Shown here one piece after another: positions 1 through 8,312 of a stretch of DNA of 64,000 nucleotides (the first letter of the stretch is position 1; each line of letters begins with the position of its first letter). Source of the stretch: an uncultured Parabacteroides sp. (lineage in GTDB: Bacteria; Bacteroidota; Bacteroidia; Bacteroidales; Tannerellaceae); the NCBI RefSeq assembly GCF_905196875.1, contig NZ_CAJJWO010000019.1, positions 1-64,000 of the forward strand, in the 5' to 3' direction. Below the pieces are notes generated by a model. The model was not told the DNA's origin, made no database searches, and worked only from the letters and a program-made list of their open reading frames with translations. The translations under genes were made by a program, and so were the position numbers.

Positions 1-1388
1 TGTGCGACCGTCTGTACTTCGACGAACTTTCTTTCGAACGTGTACTCGACGTAATGGATCTGGAAATGCCGAAAGGTGTGATCGTATCCGTAGGCGGTCA
101 GATACCTAATAACCTGGCAATGAAGTTGTATCGCCAGAATGTTCCGGTATTGGGTACTTCTCCGCTGTCGATCGACCGCGCTGAAAACCGCCATAAATTC
201 TCAGCCATGTTGGATACACTGGGTATCGACCAGCCGGCATGGGCAGAGTTAACCAGTATGGAAGAGATCGACGGCTTCATCGAAAAGGTAGGCTTCCCGA
301 TCCTGATCCGTCCTTCTTATGTACTTTCAGGTGCAGCCATGAACGTTTGCCACAACAAAGAACAGATGATCGAATTCCTGGATCTGGCAGCTAAGGTTTC
401 TAAAGAATATCCGGTGGTTGTATCCGAGTTCCTGCAGGGAGCAAAAGAAATTGAATTCGACGCAGTGGCCATGAACGGCGAAGTGGTTGAATATGCAATC
501 TCCGAACATATCGAGTTTGCCGGTGTTCACTCTGGTGACGCTACATTGGTATTCCCGGCTCAGAAGATTTACTTCGAAACAGCACGCCGCATCAAGAAGG
601 TTAGCAAGATGATCGCCAAAGAATTAAACATCAGCGGACCGTTCAATATCCAGTTCCTGGCTAAGAACAACGACGTGAAGGTAATCGAATGTAACCTGCG
701 TGCATCACGTAGTTTCCCGTTCGTTTCAAAAGTACTGAAACGCAATTTCATCGAAACGGCAACCCGCATCATGTTGGACGCTCCTTATACAAAACCGGAC
801 AAGAGTGCTTTCGATATCGATTGGATCGGTGTAAAAGCCTCTCAGTTCTCATTCGCCCGTCTGCATAAAGCGGATCCTGTACTGGGTGTGGATATGAGTT
901 CTACCGGTGAAGTAGGTTGCATCGGCGACGACTTCAACGAAGCATTGCTGTCTGCCATGATCGCCGTAGGTAACAACATTCCTAAAAAGAATGTCCTGGT
1001 TTCTTCAGGTGCAGCCAAGAGTAAAGTAGATTTGCTGGAACCTTGCCGCTTACTAAGCGAAAAAGGATACCAGATTTACGGCACTGCCGGTACTGCTAAG
1101 TTCCTGAATGAAAACGGCATCAATACGACTGCCGTATGCTGGCCGGATGAACAGGGCGACCTGAACATTATGGAAATGTTCAGCAACCACGTATTCGAAC
1201 TGGTTGTAAACATTCCGAAAGACCATAGCAAACGTGAACTGACCAACGGTTACAAGATACGCCGTGCAGCGATCGACCACAACATTCCGTTGATCACCAA
1301 CGCCCGTCTGGCAAGCGCGTTTATCGAAGCATTCTGTACAATGGATGTGAAAGATATCCAGATCAAAGATTGGCAGGATTATAAATAA
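1..1388 (+). CDS. carB: Carbamoyl-phosphate synthase large subunit, C-terminal part (5' end outside window)
   Basis: This is the last 461 or so residues of the large subunit, which makes carbamoyl phosphate from bicarbonate, ammonia (from glutamine) and two ATP for pyrimidines and arginine. The reading frame is open from base 3, so the gene starts before the window; the first in-frame Met at 54 is internal. The visible part holds the second (carbamate) ATP-grasp half, with the typical metal-binding stretch IECNLRASRSFPF near 670-720. It ends in the MGS-like allosteric domain (about the last 140 residues, from near 985). A full protein would be about 1070 residues. The gene ends in TAA and is followed by a perfect hairpin, so it is probably last in its transcript. 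Identity is certain; only the 5' end is missing. Confidence 0.97.
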   Translation, partial: CDRLYFDELSFERVLDVMDLEMPKGVIVSVGGQIPNNLAMKLYRQNVPVLGTSPLSIDRAENRHKFSAMLDTLGIDQPAWAELTSMEEIDGFIEKVGFPILIRPSYVLSGAAMNVCHNKEQMIEFLDLAAKVSKEYPVVVSEFLQGAKEIEFDAVAMNGEVVEYAISEHIEFAGVHSGDATLVFPAQKIYFETARRIKKVSKMIAKELNISGPFNIQFLAKNNDVKVIECNLRASRSFPFVSKVLKRNFIETATRIMLDAPYTKPDKSAFDIDWIGVKASQFSFARLHKADPVLGVDMSSTGEVGCIGDDFNEALLSAMIAVGNNIPKKNVLVSSGAAKSKVDLLEPCRLLSEKGYQIYGTAGTAKFLNENGINTTAVCWPDEQGDLNIMEMFSNHVFELVVNIPKDHSKRELTNGYKIRRAAIDHNIPLITNARLASAFIEAFCTMDVKDIQIKDWQDYK

Positions 1389-1402
1389 GCAAATATTTTT
1401 AT

Positions 1403-1410
1403 TATATTTG
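1403..1410 (+). promoter_or_regulatory. Candidate -7 box for the downstream regulator
   Basis: TATATTTG matches the Bacteroidetes -7 element TAnnTTTG and lies 59 bases before the ATG at 1469. No clear TTTG -33 element is seen 19 bases upstream, so support is the single box and its position. Confidence 0.35.
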
Positions 1411-1421
1411 TAACCACAATA

Positions 1422-1452
1422 TATAGAGACAGGACAAAATCCTGTCTCTATA
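1422..1452 (+). terminator. Perfect hairpin after carB
   Basis: A 13-bp perfect stem (TATAGAGACAGGA and its complement) with a 5-base loop lies between carB and the next gene. The T-rich tail is poor (CGTTT). It may end carB transcripts, or sit in the 5' leader of the next gene if the candidate -7 box just upstream is used. Confidence 0.55.
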
Positions 1453-1468
1453 CGTTTAATTCATATTC

Positions 1469-3550
1469 ATGCTTATGTATAGACTACCGATATTATTGCT
1501 AACCTTCATGCTCTCCATCCTGGCGGCGCATGGTGCATCATCGGTAGAAGTACCCAATATCTTCATCAAAAATTTTACTGTCGACGATTATAAAGCCAGT
1601 TGCCAGAACTGGGGTTTATCGGTGGCCTCCGACGGCGTTCTTTATGTAGCCAACAATATGGGCTTGCTGACGTTTGACGGAAACACCTGGAAACACTATG
1701 AAACACCGGACAAGGCTGCCATCAATGGCGTCACATTCCTGAACGATACGATCTACACCATCAGCGAAGGTTCTTTCGGAGGATGGACACGCGATAACCT
1801 CGGTGTAATGCGCTATCACAAACTCAACAAGATACCGGCCGAAGTAAAATTCAAGGAACCACCGGCATCCATTCCCTTCGTTCTTCCCGACGAAATACTT
1901 CATGCACAGCCATCTGTTTTTATGACGATAGACGATATGTATTTCATCGGAACACAGAACCGCGGACTATATATCACAAGCCCAGACGGGACTATTCTGC
2001 ATCATCTGTCGACGCAAGACCAATCGCTGCCCGACAATATCGTACGGGCTATCTGCATACAGGACGCACAGCAGATATGGGTTGCTTTCGACAACGGACT
2101 GTCACAGATCTCATTCGAACCTTCCCTCGTCAGACTTGGAAAACGAAGCGAGATAGGAAAGCTCAAAAATGCGTTTCTGCGCAACGACACGTTGTATATC
2201 CAGACCAATACCGGCTATTTCAAAAGGACATTAAAAGGCGGCGACAGTTTCGAACCTGTCGATATAAGCAAGGAGCTATTCTATTTTCCGCCGCAGACAA
2301 TCGCTTACGATACCTTACAGGTTAATACCCTGTTCAATAATCACGAGGCATTGGGTAATTTTGCCGCTGCCGATCAGATTTACCCGATCGGGAATAACCT
2401 CTATTGGCTCTGCATAAAAAACGAAGCCGGACTGTTCCATAATGAAAACGGGAATGGGACACTAAAATGCAGGATTCTGCTCGACAACTACAATATGAAT
2501 ATGGTCAGCAGAGACAGAAGAATGTTTCCGCTTAGCGATTCTTTACACCTGATCTCTGCCATGCAAGGCGTATTGCTGGTCAATATACGCGACCTGATAG
2601 GCAGTAGCCTGGGAGGCGCAACTCCCCTGCAAATATCGGAAATAGAATATGTGGACAAACATGGCGAGCACAACCTGCCTGTCAACTCGGAAAAGATCAT
2701 CTTGCCTCATAATTTTCAGGAGCTATCTATTTATGTAGGGAGTACGATCTTCACGCCGAATCATCTGATCAGTTATATGATAGAAGGAGTATCGTCCGAC
2801 TGGTCTCCGTGGCAAAAAGACGGTCAGATATCTTTCCTCCAGTTACCGGAAGGTAAATACACCCTGAAAATCAGGAAGTATGTAGTCAGAGGCCCATATG
2901 TGGAAATAGCAATTCCAATTACCGTCCGTCCGCCCTGGTACAATACCATCTGGGCATGGTTGGCTTATATCATTCTTACCGGATTAATAGTAAAATTCAT
3001 ACTCGGTTATCATTTGAGAAACCTGCGCAAGGAAGAACTTGCCCGGCAAGAAGCCGAAAGGCAGGCAGAAGAGCAAAAAATCCAGCAAATGAAAAGTAAA
3101 ATGCTGGAAGCCGAGTTGCAAAACAAAAATAATGAGCTGAGCCTGCAGACCTCAGCACTCGTAAAAAGGAATCAAGCCATACAAGCACTGCTCGACGAAC
3201 TGGAACGCCAAAAAGAAACACTGGCCGACCGTTATCCGAATAAATTATATATGCGGATGAAAAACCTGATGGAAGAATCTCTGAACGACCAGGCAGACTG
3301 GCTGCTATTTGAAAGCCACTTTAACAGTGCACACCAGAATTTCATCGAGCGTCTGCGTCAGCAATACTCAGATATCACAACAGGCGATTTACGGATCTGC
3401 TGTCTGTTGCGAATGAATCTCTCTACAAAAGAAATTGCATCACTTTTAAATGTGTCCGTACGTGCCATCGAGTTACGAAGATACCGTTTAAGAAAACGTC
3501 TTTCACTGGATGGAGACACTAATCTCATCGATTTCCTCATGAATTACTAG
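1469..3550 (+). CDS. Membrane-spanning one-component regulator: beta-propeller sensor, Y_Y_Y domain, coiled coil, LuxR-type HTH
   Basis: The 693-residue protein begins with a signal peptide (about 1-23, ending near AAHGAS). A large periplasmic propeller of two-component-regulator-propeller type follows. A Y_Y_Y-type beta domain lies around 420-487, with the typical ending PPWYNTIWAW. One membrane helix lies about 492-512, then a charged coiled coil (about 515-600). The C-terminal helix-turn-helix is at about 634-680 (LSTKEIASLLNVSVRAIELR, LuxR-like). There is no histidine kinase or receiver domain, so the sensor seems joined straight to the DNA-binding domain through the membrane. Such proteins usually sense glycans or wall fragments, but no SusC/SusD genes adjoin here and the target is unknown. 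The architecture is clear; the ligand and regulon are not. Confidence 0.82.
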   Translation: MLMYRLPILLLTFMLSILAAHGASSVEVPNIFIKNFTVDDYKASCQNWGLSVASDGVLYVANNMGLLTFDGNTWKHYETPDKAAINGVTFLNDTIYTISEGSFGGWTRDNLGVMRYHKLNKIPAEVKFKEPPASIPFVLPDEILHAQPSVFMTIDDMYFIGTQNRGLYITSPDGTILHHLSTQDQSLPDNIVRAICIQDAQQIWVAFDNGLSQISFEPSLVRLGKRSEIGKLKNAFLRNDTLYIQTNTGYFKRTLKGGDSFEPVDISKELFYFPPQTIAYDTLQVNTLFNNHEALGNFAAADQIYPIGNNLYWLCIKNEAGLFHNENGNGTLKCRILLDNYNMNMVSRDRRMFPLSDSLHLISAMQGVLLVNIRDLIGSSLGGATPLQISEIEYVDKHGEHNLPVNSEKIILPHNFQELSIYVGSTIFTPNHLISYMIEGVSSDWSPWQKDGQISFLQLPEGKYTLKIRKYVVRGPYVEIAIPITVRPPWYNTIWAWLAYIILTGLIVKFILGYHLRNLRKEELARQEAERQAEEQKIQQMKSKMLEAELQNKNNELSLQTSALVKRNQAIQALLDELERQKETLADRYPNKLYMRMKNLMEESLNDQADWLLFESHFNSAHQNFIERLRQQYSDITTGDLRICCLLRMNLSTKEIASLLNVSVRAIELRRYRLRKRLSLDGDTNLIDFLMNY

Positions 3551-3653
3551 AAAATATTTTCTATTTTTTACATATCTCCAAACTTCTGTTTATCAACAAT
3601 ATACCAACACAAATAGTGGATATGAGAAAGTATTGTAGCATTATTTTTCACCT

Positions 3654-3668
3654 CACAAATTAATTGTG
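3654..3668. promoter_or_regulatory. Dyad CACAA-n5-TTGTG upstream of the sulfide:quinone oxidoreductase
   Basis: The 205-base gap before the gene at 3756 is AT-rich. Its clearest structure is a short inverted repeat, CACAAATTAATTGTG, about 90 bases before the start codon. It could be a regulator site. It is short, and no consensus regulator is assigned. Confidence 0.25.
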
Positions 3669-3755
3669 CAAGTAGTGTAGTAGTACTTTTTAGCCGACAT
3701 ACTTTTAAATATGCTTCCTTTGCCAGTGCAAATGAATCTTAATTTCTAAGACACG

Positions 3756-5129
3756 ATGAAACACGAGCTGGAAGAACAACTTGAAGAGTTGGAAAGGCAG
3801 GGCATCAGTCGCCGCCATTTCCTGAAAATATTAACAGCCGCTGGTATTATAACAGCTGTAGGTACACAAAAAGTTCATGCATTCTCAAGTGATGCAAAAG
3901 GAAAAATCGTAGTTATCGGTGGAGGGGCAGCCGGAATCAGTATGGCAGCACGTCTGATGCACTGGTTGGACAACCCGGATATTACATTGATCGATCCAAG
4001 CGACCGTCAATATTATCAACCCGGTTTTACGCTAATTGCTTCAGGAGTTTACCAACCGGAGGATGTTTGGAAGAAACAGGAGAGTTGTATTCCGGATGGT
4101 GTGAAATGGATTAAAGATTCAGTTGCAGCAGTCGACCCGGTGATGAACCAGGTTACAACAACCAACAACGAAAAGATACCATACGATTTTCTGGTATTGA
4201 CACCAGGGGTACAAACAAACTGGGAAAAGGTCGAAGGTATTACACATGATACATTAGGAGCAGGAAACGCTCACAGTATATATGATTTCGAAGGTGCACA
4301 AAAAACCTGGAAAGCGCTCCAGGAATTCTCTAAAACAGGTGGCCGTGGTATCTACACCGATACATACACGAAACACAAATGCGGAGGAGCACCAAAAAAG
4401 ATTTGTTTGCTGACAGAGCATTACACCCGCCAGCACGGGACACGGGACAACGTTAAACTGGATTACTTCACAGCCGCTAAAGAGTTGTATGATATTCCTT
4501 TTTATACTCCCCGCCTGTTGGAGATCTATAAGGAAAGAAATATCCCTATCAACCTCAATGTGCGTGTAAAAGGTGTCGATACAGCAGCCAAACAAGTACA
4601 TTTTGAAAAGGTTGAAACAGTTGGAGAAGAAAAAGTATACACTCCTTTCGTGGAAGATTACGATTTCCTTCACTTCGCACCGCCAATGTCGGCTCCCGAT
4701 TTCGTTCGCGAAGCAGGGCTGGGATGGACAGAAGGCAAGCTGGCTGCCGAAGCCTGGGTGATGGTCGACAAAGCGACACTGGTACATAAGACGTATCCGA
4801 ACATTGTCTCCCTGGGAGATGTCGCCGGAATACCGACCAGTAAGACATCTGCTGCCGTACGTATGCAGGTGCCGATCGCAGCAAAGAACCTGATCTCGCT
4901 GATGGAAGGCAAAGAACCCGTTGAAAAATACAACGGATACGCTGCCTGCCCGATCGTAACAGACTACGGACACGTACTTTTGTGCGAGTTCGATTATGAT
5001 AAAAAACCGGTTCACTCGTTCCCGTTCAGTATGCTGGACACATCGAAGGAACAATGGGCGGCCTGGTTACTAAAAGTTTATATGTTGAAACCGATGTATT
5101 TCTATGGAATGCTGAACGGTTACGCATAA
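3756..5129 (+). CDS. sqr: Sulfide:quinone oxidoreductase (type II-like) with a twin-arginine leader
   Basis: This FAD flavoprotein should oxidise sulfide to sulfane sulfur and pass electrons to the quinone pool. The 457 residues begin with a Tat-type leader, SRRHFLKIL at 18-26 followed by a hydrophobic stretch, so export to the periplasm is predicted. The FAD dinucleotide fold has IGGGAAGIS from about 54. Two cysteines match the redox pair of type II enzymes: Cys209 in KHKCGGAPKK and Cys398 in YAACPIVTDYG. The DVAGIPTSKT segment and the ending LKPMYFYGMLNGY also fit type II enzymes such as human SQOR. A generic pyridine-nucleotide-disulfide oxidoreductase is the alternative, but both cysteines being in place argues for SQR. 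It is a single gene followed by a strong terminator. Confidence 0.85.
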   Translation: MKHELEEQLEELERQGISRRHFLKILTAAGIITAVGTQKVHAFSSDAKGKIVVIGGGAAGISMAARLMHWLDNPDITLIDPSDRQYYQPGFTLIASGVYQPEDVWKKQESCIPDGVKWIKDSVAAVDPVMNQVTTTNNEKIPYDFLVLTPGVQTNWEKVEGITHDTLGAGNAHSIYDFEGAQKTWKALQEFSKTGGRGIYTDTYTKHKCGGAPKKICLLTEHYTRQHGTRDNVKLDYFTAAKELYDIPFYTPRLLEIYKERNIPINLNVRVKGVDTAAKQVHFEKVETVGEEKVYTPFVEDYDFLHFAPPMSAPDFVREAGLGWTEGKLAAEAWVMVDKATLVHKTYPNIVSLGDVAGIPTSKTSAAVRMQVPIAAKNLISLMEGKEPVEKYNGYAACPIVTDYGHVLLCEFDYDKKPVHSFPFSMLDTSKEQWAAWLLKVYMLKPMYFYGMLNGYA

Positions 5130-5174
5130 CGGACCAAAATAACAACTCCCTATAATTCAAATGCCAAACTACAG

Positions 5175-5213
5175 AAAATCCCCGGCTCAACTCCTTGAGA
5201 CCGGGGATTTTGT
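5175..5213 (+). terminator. Rho-independent terminator after the sulfide:quinone oxidoreductase
   Basis: A stem made of AATCCCCGG and CCGGGGATT, extended by CTCAA/TTGAG with one bulged base, is followed by TTGTTCTT. It lies 46 bases after the stop codon. Confidence 0.8.
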
Positions 5214-5235
5214 TCTTCTGCCCTCTGCAGCAGGC

Positions 5236-5370
5236 CTATTCTTTCAACAAAGGCAATTGATCCAGCATATTTCTGATCTTAATGGCGATACGCGGCATGG
5301 GGTCAGCTACGGTAAGTCCCACTAAATCATATTCGGCAGCGATATCCCTTTCGATATAGAATGAATCGGT
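5236..5370 (-). pseudogene. C-terminal remnant of a degraded gene (44 codons, no start)
   Basis: On the minus strand, 44 codons read as protein-like sequence ending LDQLPLLKE and TAG (containing YDLVGLTVADPMPRIAIK). An in-frame TAG sits immediately upstream of the first codon (5373-5371), and no start codon with a signal is available. The residue mix and codon use look like a real C-terminus, not chance. I do not recognise the family. It is probably the tail of a gene whose rest was deleted, next to the repeat patch at 5.43-5.73 kb. Confidence 0.45.
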
Positions 5371-5432
5371 CTACATAACTACTATCACTTTGCTTACTAC
5401 TAATTAGTATAAAACTCCCGAGTAACTAACAC

Positions 5433-5558
5433 AAAACTCCTTACTTCTTAAAACCAGGGTGTACAGGATAATCGAACAGTCTGTACAGGGTAATCAGCCA
5501 GGGTGTACAGGATAGTCTACTACGGTGTACAGGGTAGAAATAGAAGGTAAGGAGTTTT
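5433..5558. repeat. Inverted repeat enclosing the 22-bp repeat array
   Basis: Left arm AAAACTCCTTACTTCT (5433-5448) and right arm AGAAGGTAAGGAGTTTT (5542-5558) are inverted copies with one extra base. Weaker complementarity extends outward another 15-20 bases (AGTAACTAAC against CTAGTTGCTA). The four 22-bp units lie entirely between the arms. The whole resembles a small non-autonomous element or a large RNA hairpin. No transposase gene is nearby. Confidence 0.6.
5460..5547 (+). repeat. Four direct repeats, exact 22-bp period, core TGTACAGG
   Basis: The core TGTACAGG(A/G)TA(A/G) begins at 5460, 5482, 5504 and 5526, exactly 22 bases apart each time. Between cores the sequence varies. TGTACA is itself palindromic, so each unit has a small dyad centre. 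No gene covers the array. Confidence 0.8.
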
Positions 5559-5623
5559 CTCCTAGTTGCTAGTATGCTTTGAACTAAAAAGTAGGCAGGC
5601 AAGAGATAGTTACTACAAAGGAA

Positions 5624-5732
5624 GTGGCAGATGTGATAGATGCAGTTGCAGATAAAAAGAAGCGTCTGCCACATTTTATCTCCTGTAAACCTGTATATTA
5701 CACCACAGCGTGACAGATGGCAGACGTTTCTT
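5624..5732. repeat. Overlapping inverted repeats that could form alternative hairpins
   Basis: GTGGCAGA (5624-5631) can pair with TCTGCCAC (5665-5672). That same segment, as part of 5657-5671, can instead pair with 5718-5732 (TGGCAGACGTTTCTT, 14 of 15 positions). The right arm ends 23 bases from the btuF stop codon. It may act as a transcript end for the cobalamin operon or be more of the repeat patch. Confidence 0.45.
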
Positions 5733-5755
5733 GAAAACTTTGTGTATATATGGCG

Positions 5756-6880
5756 TTATTCCATCTTCCGGTAATAACGCGGCGTATAATCGGGCAGTAG
5801 TTCGGGATGAAATACCCACACCAGGTCTTTCAACAAGTAGTCCGGGTGGATTGGAAACTCTTCATAATAAGGAACTACACCTGTATTACATGTATAGATC
5901 CGACGGTTCTTGAAGGCATCGAAGTTCTCGTAAGGGGTATACTCGGTACGAAGGTCTTTGTATGTCATATCGTTCGCCTGATTATATTTGATCAGCCATA
6001 TATCGGAATGGATCGCTTTGTCAAGTACGGTTTCGAATGCCAGGGGTGTACTGCCGGCTCCGGGAAGATCTTTAAAGACATAATCAGCTCCGGCATCTTT
6101 ATACAGATGAGCCACATAACTGTCGCCGGCCGGCATATACCAGGAAGAGCCGAATTTCTTTTCGGAGATAACGGTCGGACGGCTGGTAACCGTCTTGGTC
6201 AGCTCCTTTAAAGCCAGATAGCGCTGTTCCGTCTCGCGGAAAATAGAGTCTGCCATCGCAGCTTTATTGAACAAGAGGCCGTAGAAACGTATCCACTCGG
6301 TTCGCCCCAAAGGCAACGACTCCATGTAGTCGGCCGCTTCGATGATAGGAATACCCAGTTTCTCAGCAGGCCCGTATCCTGCATTCTGGAACGGGGAAGC
6401 AATGATGATCTCCGCTCCAATATCGATGATCTTTTCGATATTCGGAGAGGTTGCTTCACCCAGATCGGCAATTTTTCCGGCACGCAGACCTTCCTGGATG
6501 GAAGGGGTATCCATATATCGGGGCTCGCATACACCGATCACCTTATCGGCTTCATTCAACTGATCGATAATGGCGGCATGCACAGAAGTATAAACGACAA
6601 TATTACGAATAGGGGTCCGCACAACCGTTCCTTTAGGGAGGTTACCCGGCACAGCAGACAGATCGCGATCCACCAGAAGATAACGTTGAAGGATACGTGT
6701 GCTGTCCCAGGGATCACGTACCTCAACGGAGGTATAGTCTTCGAAATGCTGTACGGTGAAACCACTGGCGTAGCTGATGGAGTCGGTAGAGAGGGATTGA
6801 TGGTCTGTAGAACCCTGTTTCACATTACAACCGAATGTGAAACAGAGCACCAGACCTATTAAGACTTTACAAAAATTCAT
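5756..6880 (-). CDS. btuF: Periplasmic cobalamin-binding lipoprotein, BtuF-like ABC substrate-binding protein
   Basis: This is a 374-residue substrate-binding protein of the iron-siderophore/cobalamin ABC class. The signal peptide ends in a lipobox, FTFGC with Cys18, so it is membrane-anchored in the periplasm. The family pattern is visible in NIVVYTSVHAAIIDQLNEAD (start of the first lobe, about 92-111) and in EKIIDIGAEIIIASPF (about 148-163), joined to a second lobe. It is the last gene of the minus-strand set led by a cobalamin riboswitch, 21 bases after the btuG-like gene. That context argues for cobalamin rather than haem or siderophore. Its permease and ATPase (BtuC, BtuD) are not in the window. 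Substrate assignment rests on context. Confidence 0.8.
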   Translation of the reverse strand: MNFCKVLIGLVLCFTFGCNVKQGSTDHQSLSTDSISYASGFTVQHFEDYTSVEVRDPWDSTRILQRYLLVDRDLSAVPGNLPKGTVVRTPIRNIVVYTSVHAAIIDQLNEADKVIGVCEPRYMDTPSIQEGLRAGKIADLGEATSPNIEKIIDIGAEIIIASPFQNAGYGPAEKLGIPIIEAADYMESLPLGRTEWIRFYGLLFNKAAMADSIFRETEQRYLALKELTKTVTSRPTVISEKKFGSSWYMPAGDSYVAHLYKDAGADYVFKDLPGAGSTPLAFETVLDKAIHSDIWLIKYNQANDMTYKDLRTEYTPYENFDAFKNRRIYTCNTGVVPYYEEFPIHPDYLLKDLVWVFHPELLPDYTPRYYRKME

Positions 6881-6901
6881 TATTCCAACCTTTTACTTTC
6901 C

Positions 6902-8293
6902 TTATTTTAGAAAGCCTACACCCATCGGGTTGATACCGGATACTTCCAACTGGTTAAGTTTCTTTCCTTTAGCAGAGAAAATGAACATATCACCAGTGCT
7001 GGTATAATCGGATGTACCTATATAAATATCACCGTTAGATGGATTTACAGTCAGGCTATAAGCTTTTTCTACCACTGTACCATCGGTAATAAAGTTCTTC
7101 GAAGTTTCAGTATCGCTTTTTGTATCATAAGAAACAAATTGAGTATTGACAGGCTGCCAGTTGGCATCATTCTGCGAATGAATAACATATAATTTATCGG
7201 CAGCCATACCCATCAGGATGTTGTCGTCTGTATAGATAGATGTAGAAGTTTCGGCTTTTAAGTCGACACGCTGCAAGGAAGCCTTCACATCCCCGAAATT
7301 CCCACCACATACGACATACATTTCTCCGTCGCTGTCTGCCCCCATATACATCGGGTTCAGGCCGACAACAATCTTCTTTTCTTCAGTAAATGAAACAGGA
7401 TCGACAACCGACAAAGTAGAGTCCTGTACCGGATTATATCCTCCGGAATTAGCCACATACAGCTTTCCGCCTACTTCGCGAACCTGATAAGGGTTAGGGC
7501 CTACTTTTGTTTTTTGAGTAATCTCCATTGAAGTCGTATCGATCTCTGCCAGATGACCGTCAAACAGAGTTACATATACTTTTCCTGCATAGGCAGCCAG
7601 ATAACGGGGAGATTGAGGCTGGCCGGAGTCATCCTTCGGTGCCAAAGCCTTCAATGATTTGGCATTCAGATCGGTAATTTCGATCGTATTGGATTCGCTG
7701 ACTGCAATATACATTTTAGAACCGTAAACCATGATATCGTTGGCAGTATCACCCAGACCACGACCGTTAACAGAAGCAAAGACTTTTGTTTTAAGTTCTT
7801 TTGTATTCGGATCATAATAATCCAATGTTGCATTGTTTGATCCCCATTTTCCTGAGTTCATAAAATATACACCCGGTATTACAGGAACAGGTTCTTCTGT
7901 GAAATCCGTTACCTGTACTTTAGCTATCGCATTCGATTCGCCTTTTAAATTAGCAGCAATTACAAGTATATACGAAGCAAAGTCTGTATTTTCCGGAATT
8001 GTATAGCTGTTTGTTCCTACTTCTACTTCACCTAATTTCGTATCTTTTCCTTCTCCATCGGAAGAGAGATAGATCACGTATTTAGTAATATCTTTTACAG
8101 AAGAGGGAGCTGTCCAATTTACCGTACCTGCAATTTTCGATGCATTCTTATCGGTATCTGTAAATTTCACGTCAGTCACCACACTTGTGGGAACACCTTC
8201 TTGTTTGTTATCATCGTCGTCATCACAGGCAACGAATGAAAAAGACATCAATGCACATAGTGCAGAAAGAAAAAGATAGTTTCTCGTCTTCAT
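6902..8293 (-). CDS. btuG: Surface cobalamin-capture lipoprotein, BtuG-like beta-propeller with extra N-terminal domain
   Basis: The 463-residue lipoprotein has Cys23 in FVAC followed at once by five Asp residues. An acidic run after the lipid cysteine is the Bacteroidetes signal for export to the outer face of the outer membrane. Residues about 36-132 look like an Ig/fibronectin-type domain (WTAPSSVKDITKYVIYL). From about 140 on there is a seven-bladed-type propeller (repeated strands such as GKVYVTLFDGHLAEID and GKLYVANSGGY). In Bacteroides, BtuG proteins of this kind pair with BtuB and bind vitamin B12 very tightly. Here the gene lies directly between btuB and btuF behind a cobalamin riboswitch, 19 bases from btuB. 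The propeller is plain; the B12 role comes from family and position. Confidence 0.82.
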   Translation of the reverse strand: MKTRNYLFLSALCALMSFSFVACDDDDDNKQEGVPTSVVTDVKFTDTDKNASKIAGTVNWTAPSSVKDITKYVIYLSSDGEGKDTKLGEVEVGTNSYTIPENTDFASYILVIAANLKGESNAIAKVQVTDFTEEPVPVIPGVYFMNSGKWGSNNATLDYYDPNTKELKTKVFASVNGRGLGDTANDIMVYGSKMYIAVSESNTIEITDLNAKSLKALAPKDDSGQPQSPRYLAAYAGKVYVTLFDGHLAEIDTTSMEITQKTKVGPNPYQVREVGGKLYVANSGGYNPVQDSTLSVVDPVSFTEEKKIVVGLNPMYMGADSDGEMYVVCGGNFGDVKASLQRVDLKAETSTSIYTDDNILMGMAADKLYVIHSQNDANWQPVNTQFVSYDTKSDTETSKNFITDGTVVEKAYSLTVNPSNGDIYIGTSDYTSTGDMFIFSAKGKKLNQLEVSGINPMGVGFLK

Positions 8294-8312
8294 TGTTTGT
8301 CGGTTTAAAATA

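Noticed and set aside
4254..5054. 266-residue open frame on the minus strand
   Set aside because: It lies entirely opposite the sulfide:quinone oxidoreductase, whose sequence is clearly real. The minus product is Cys/His/Phe-rich and unlike any family.
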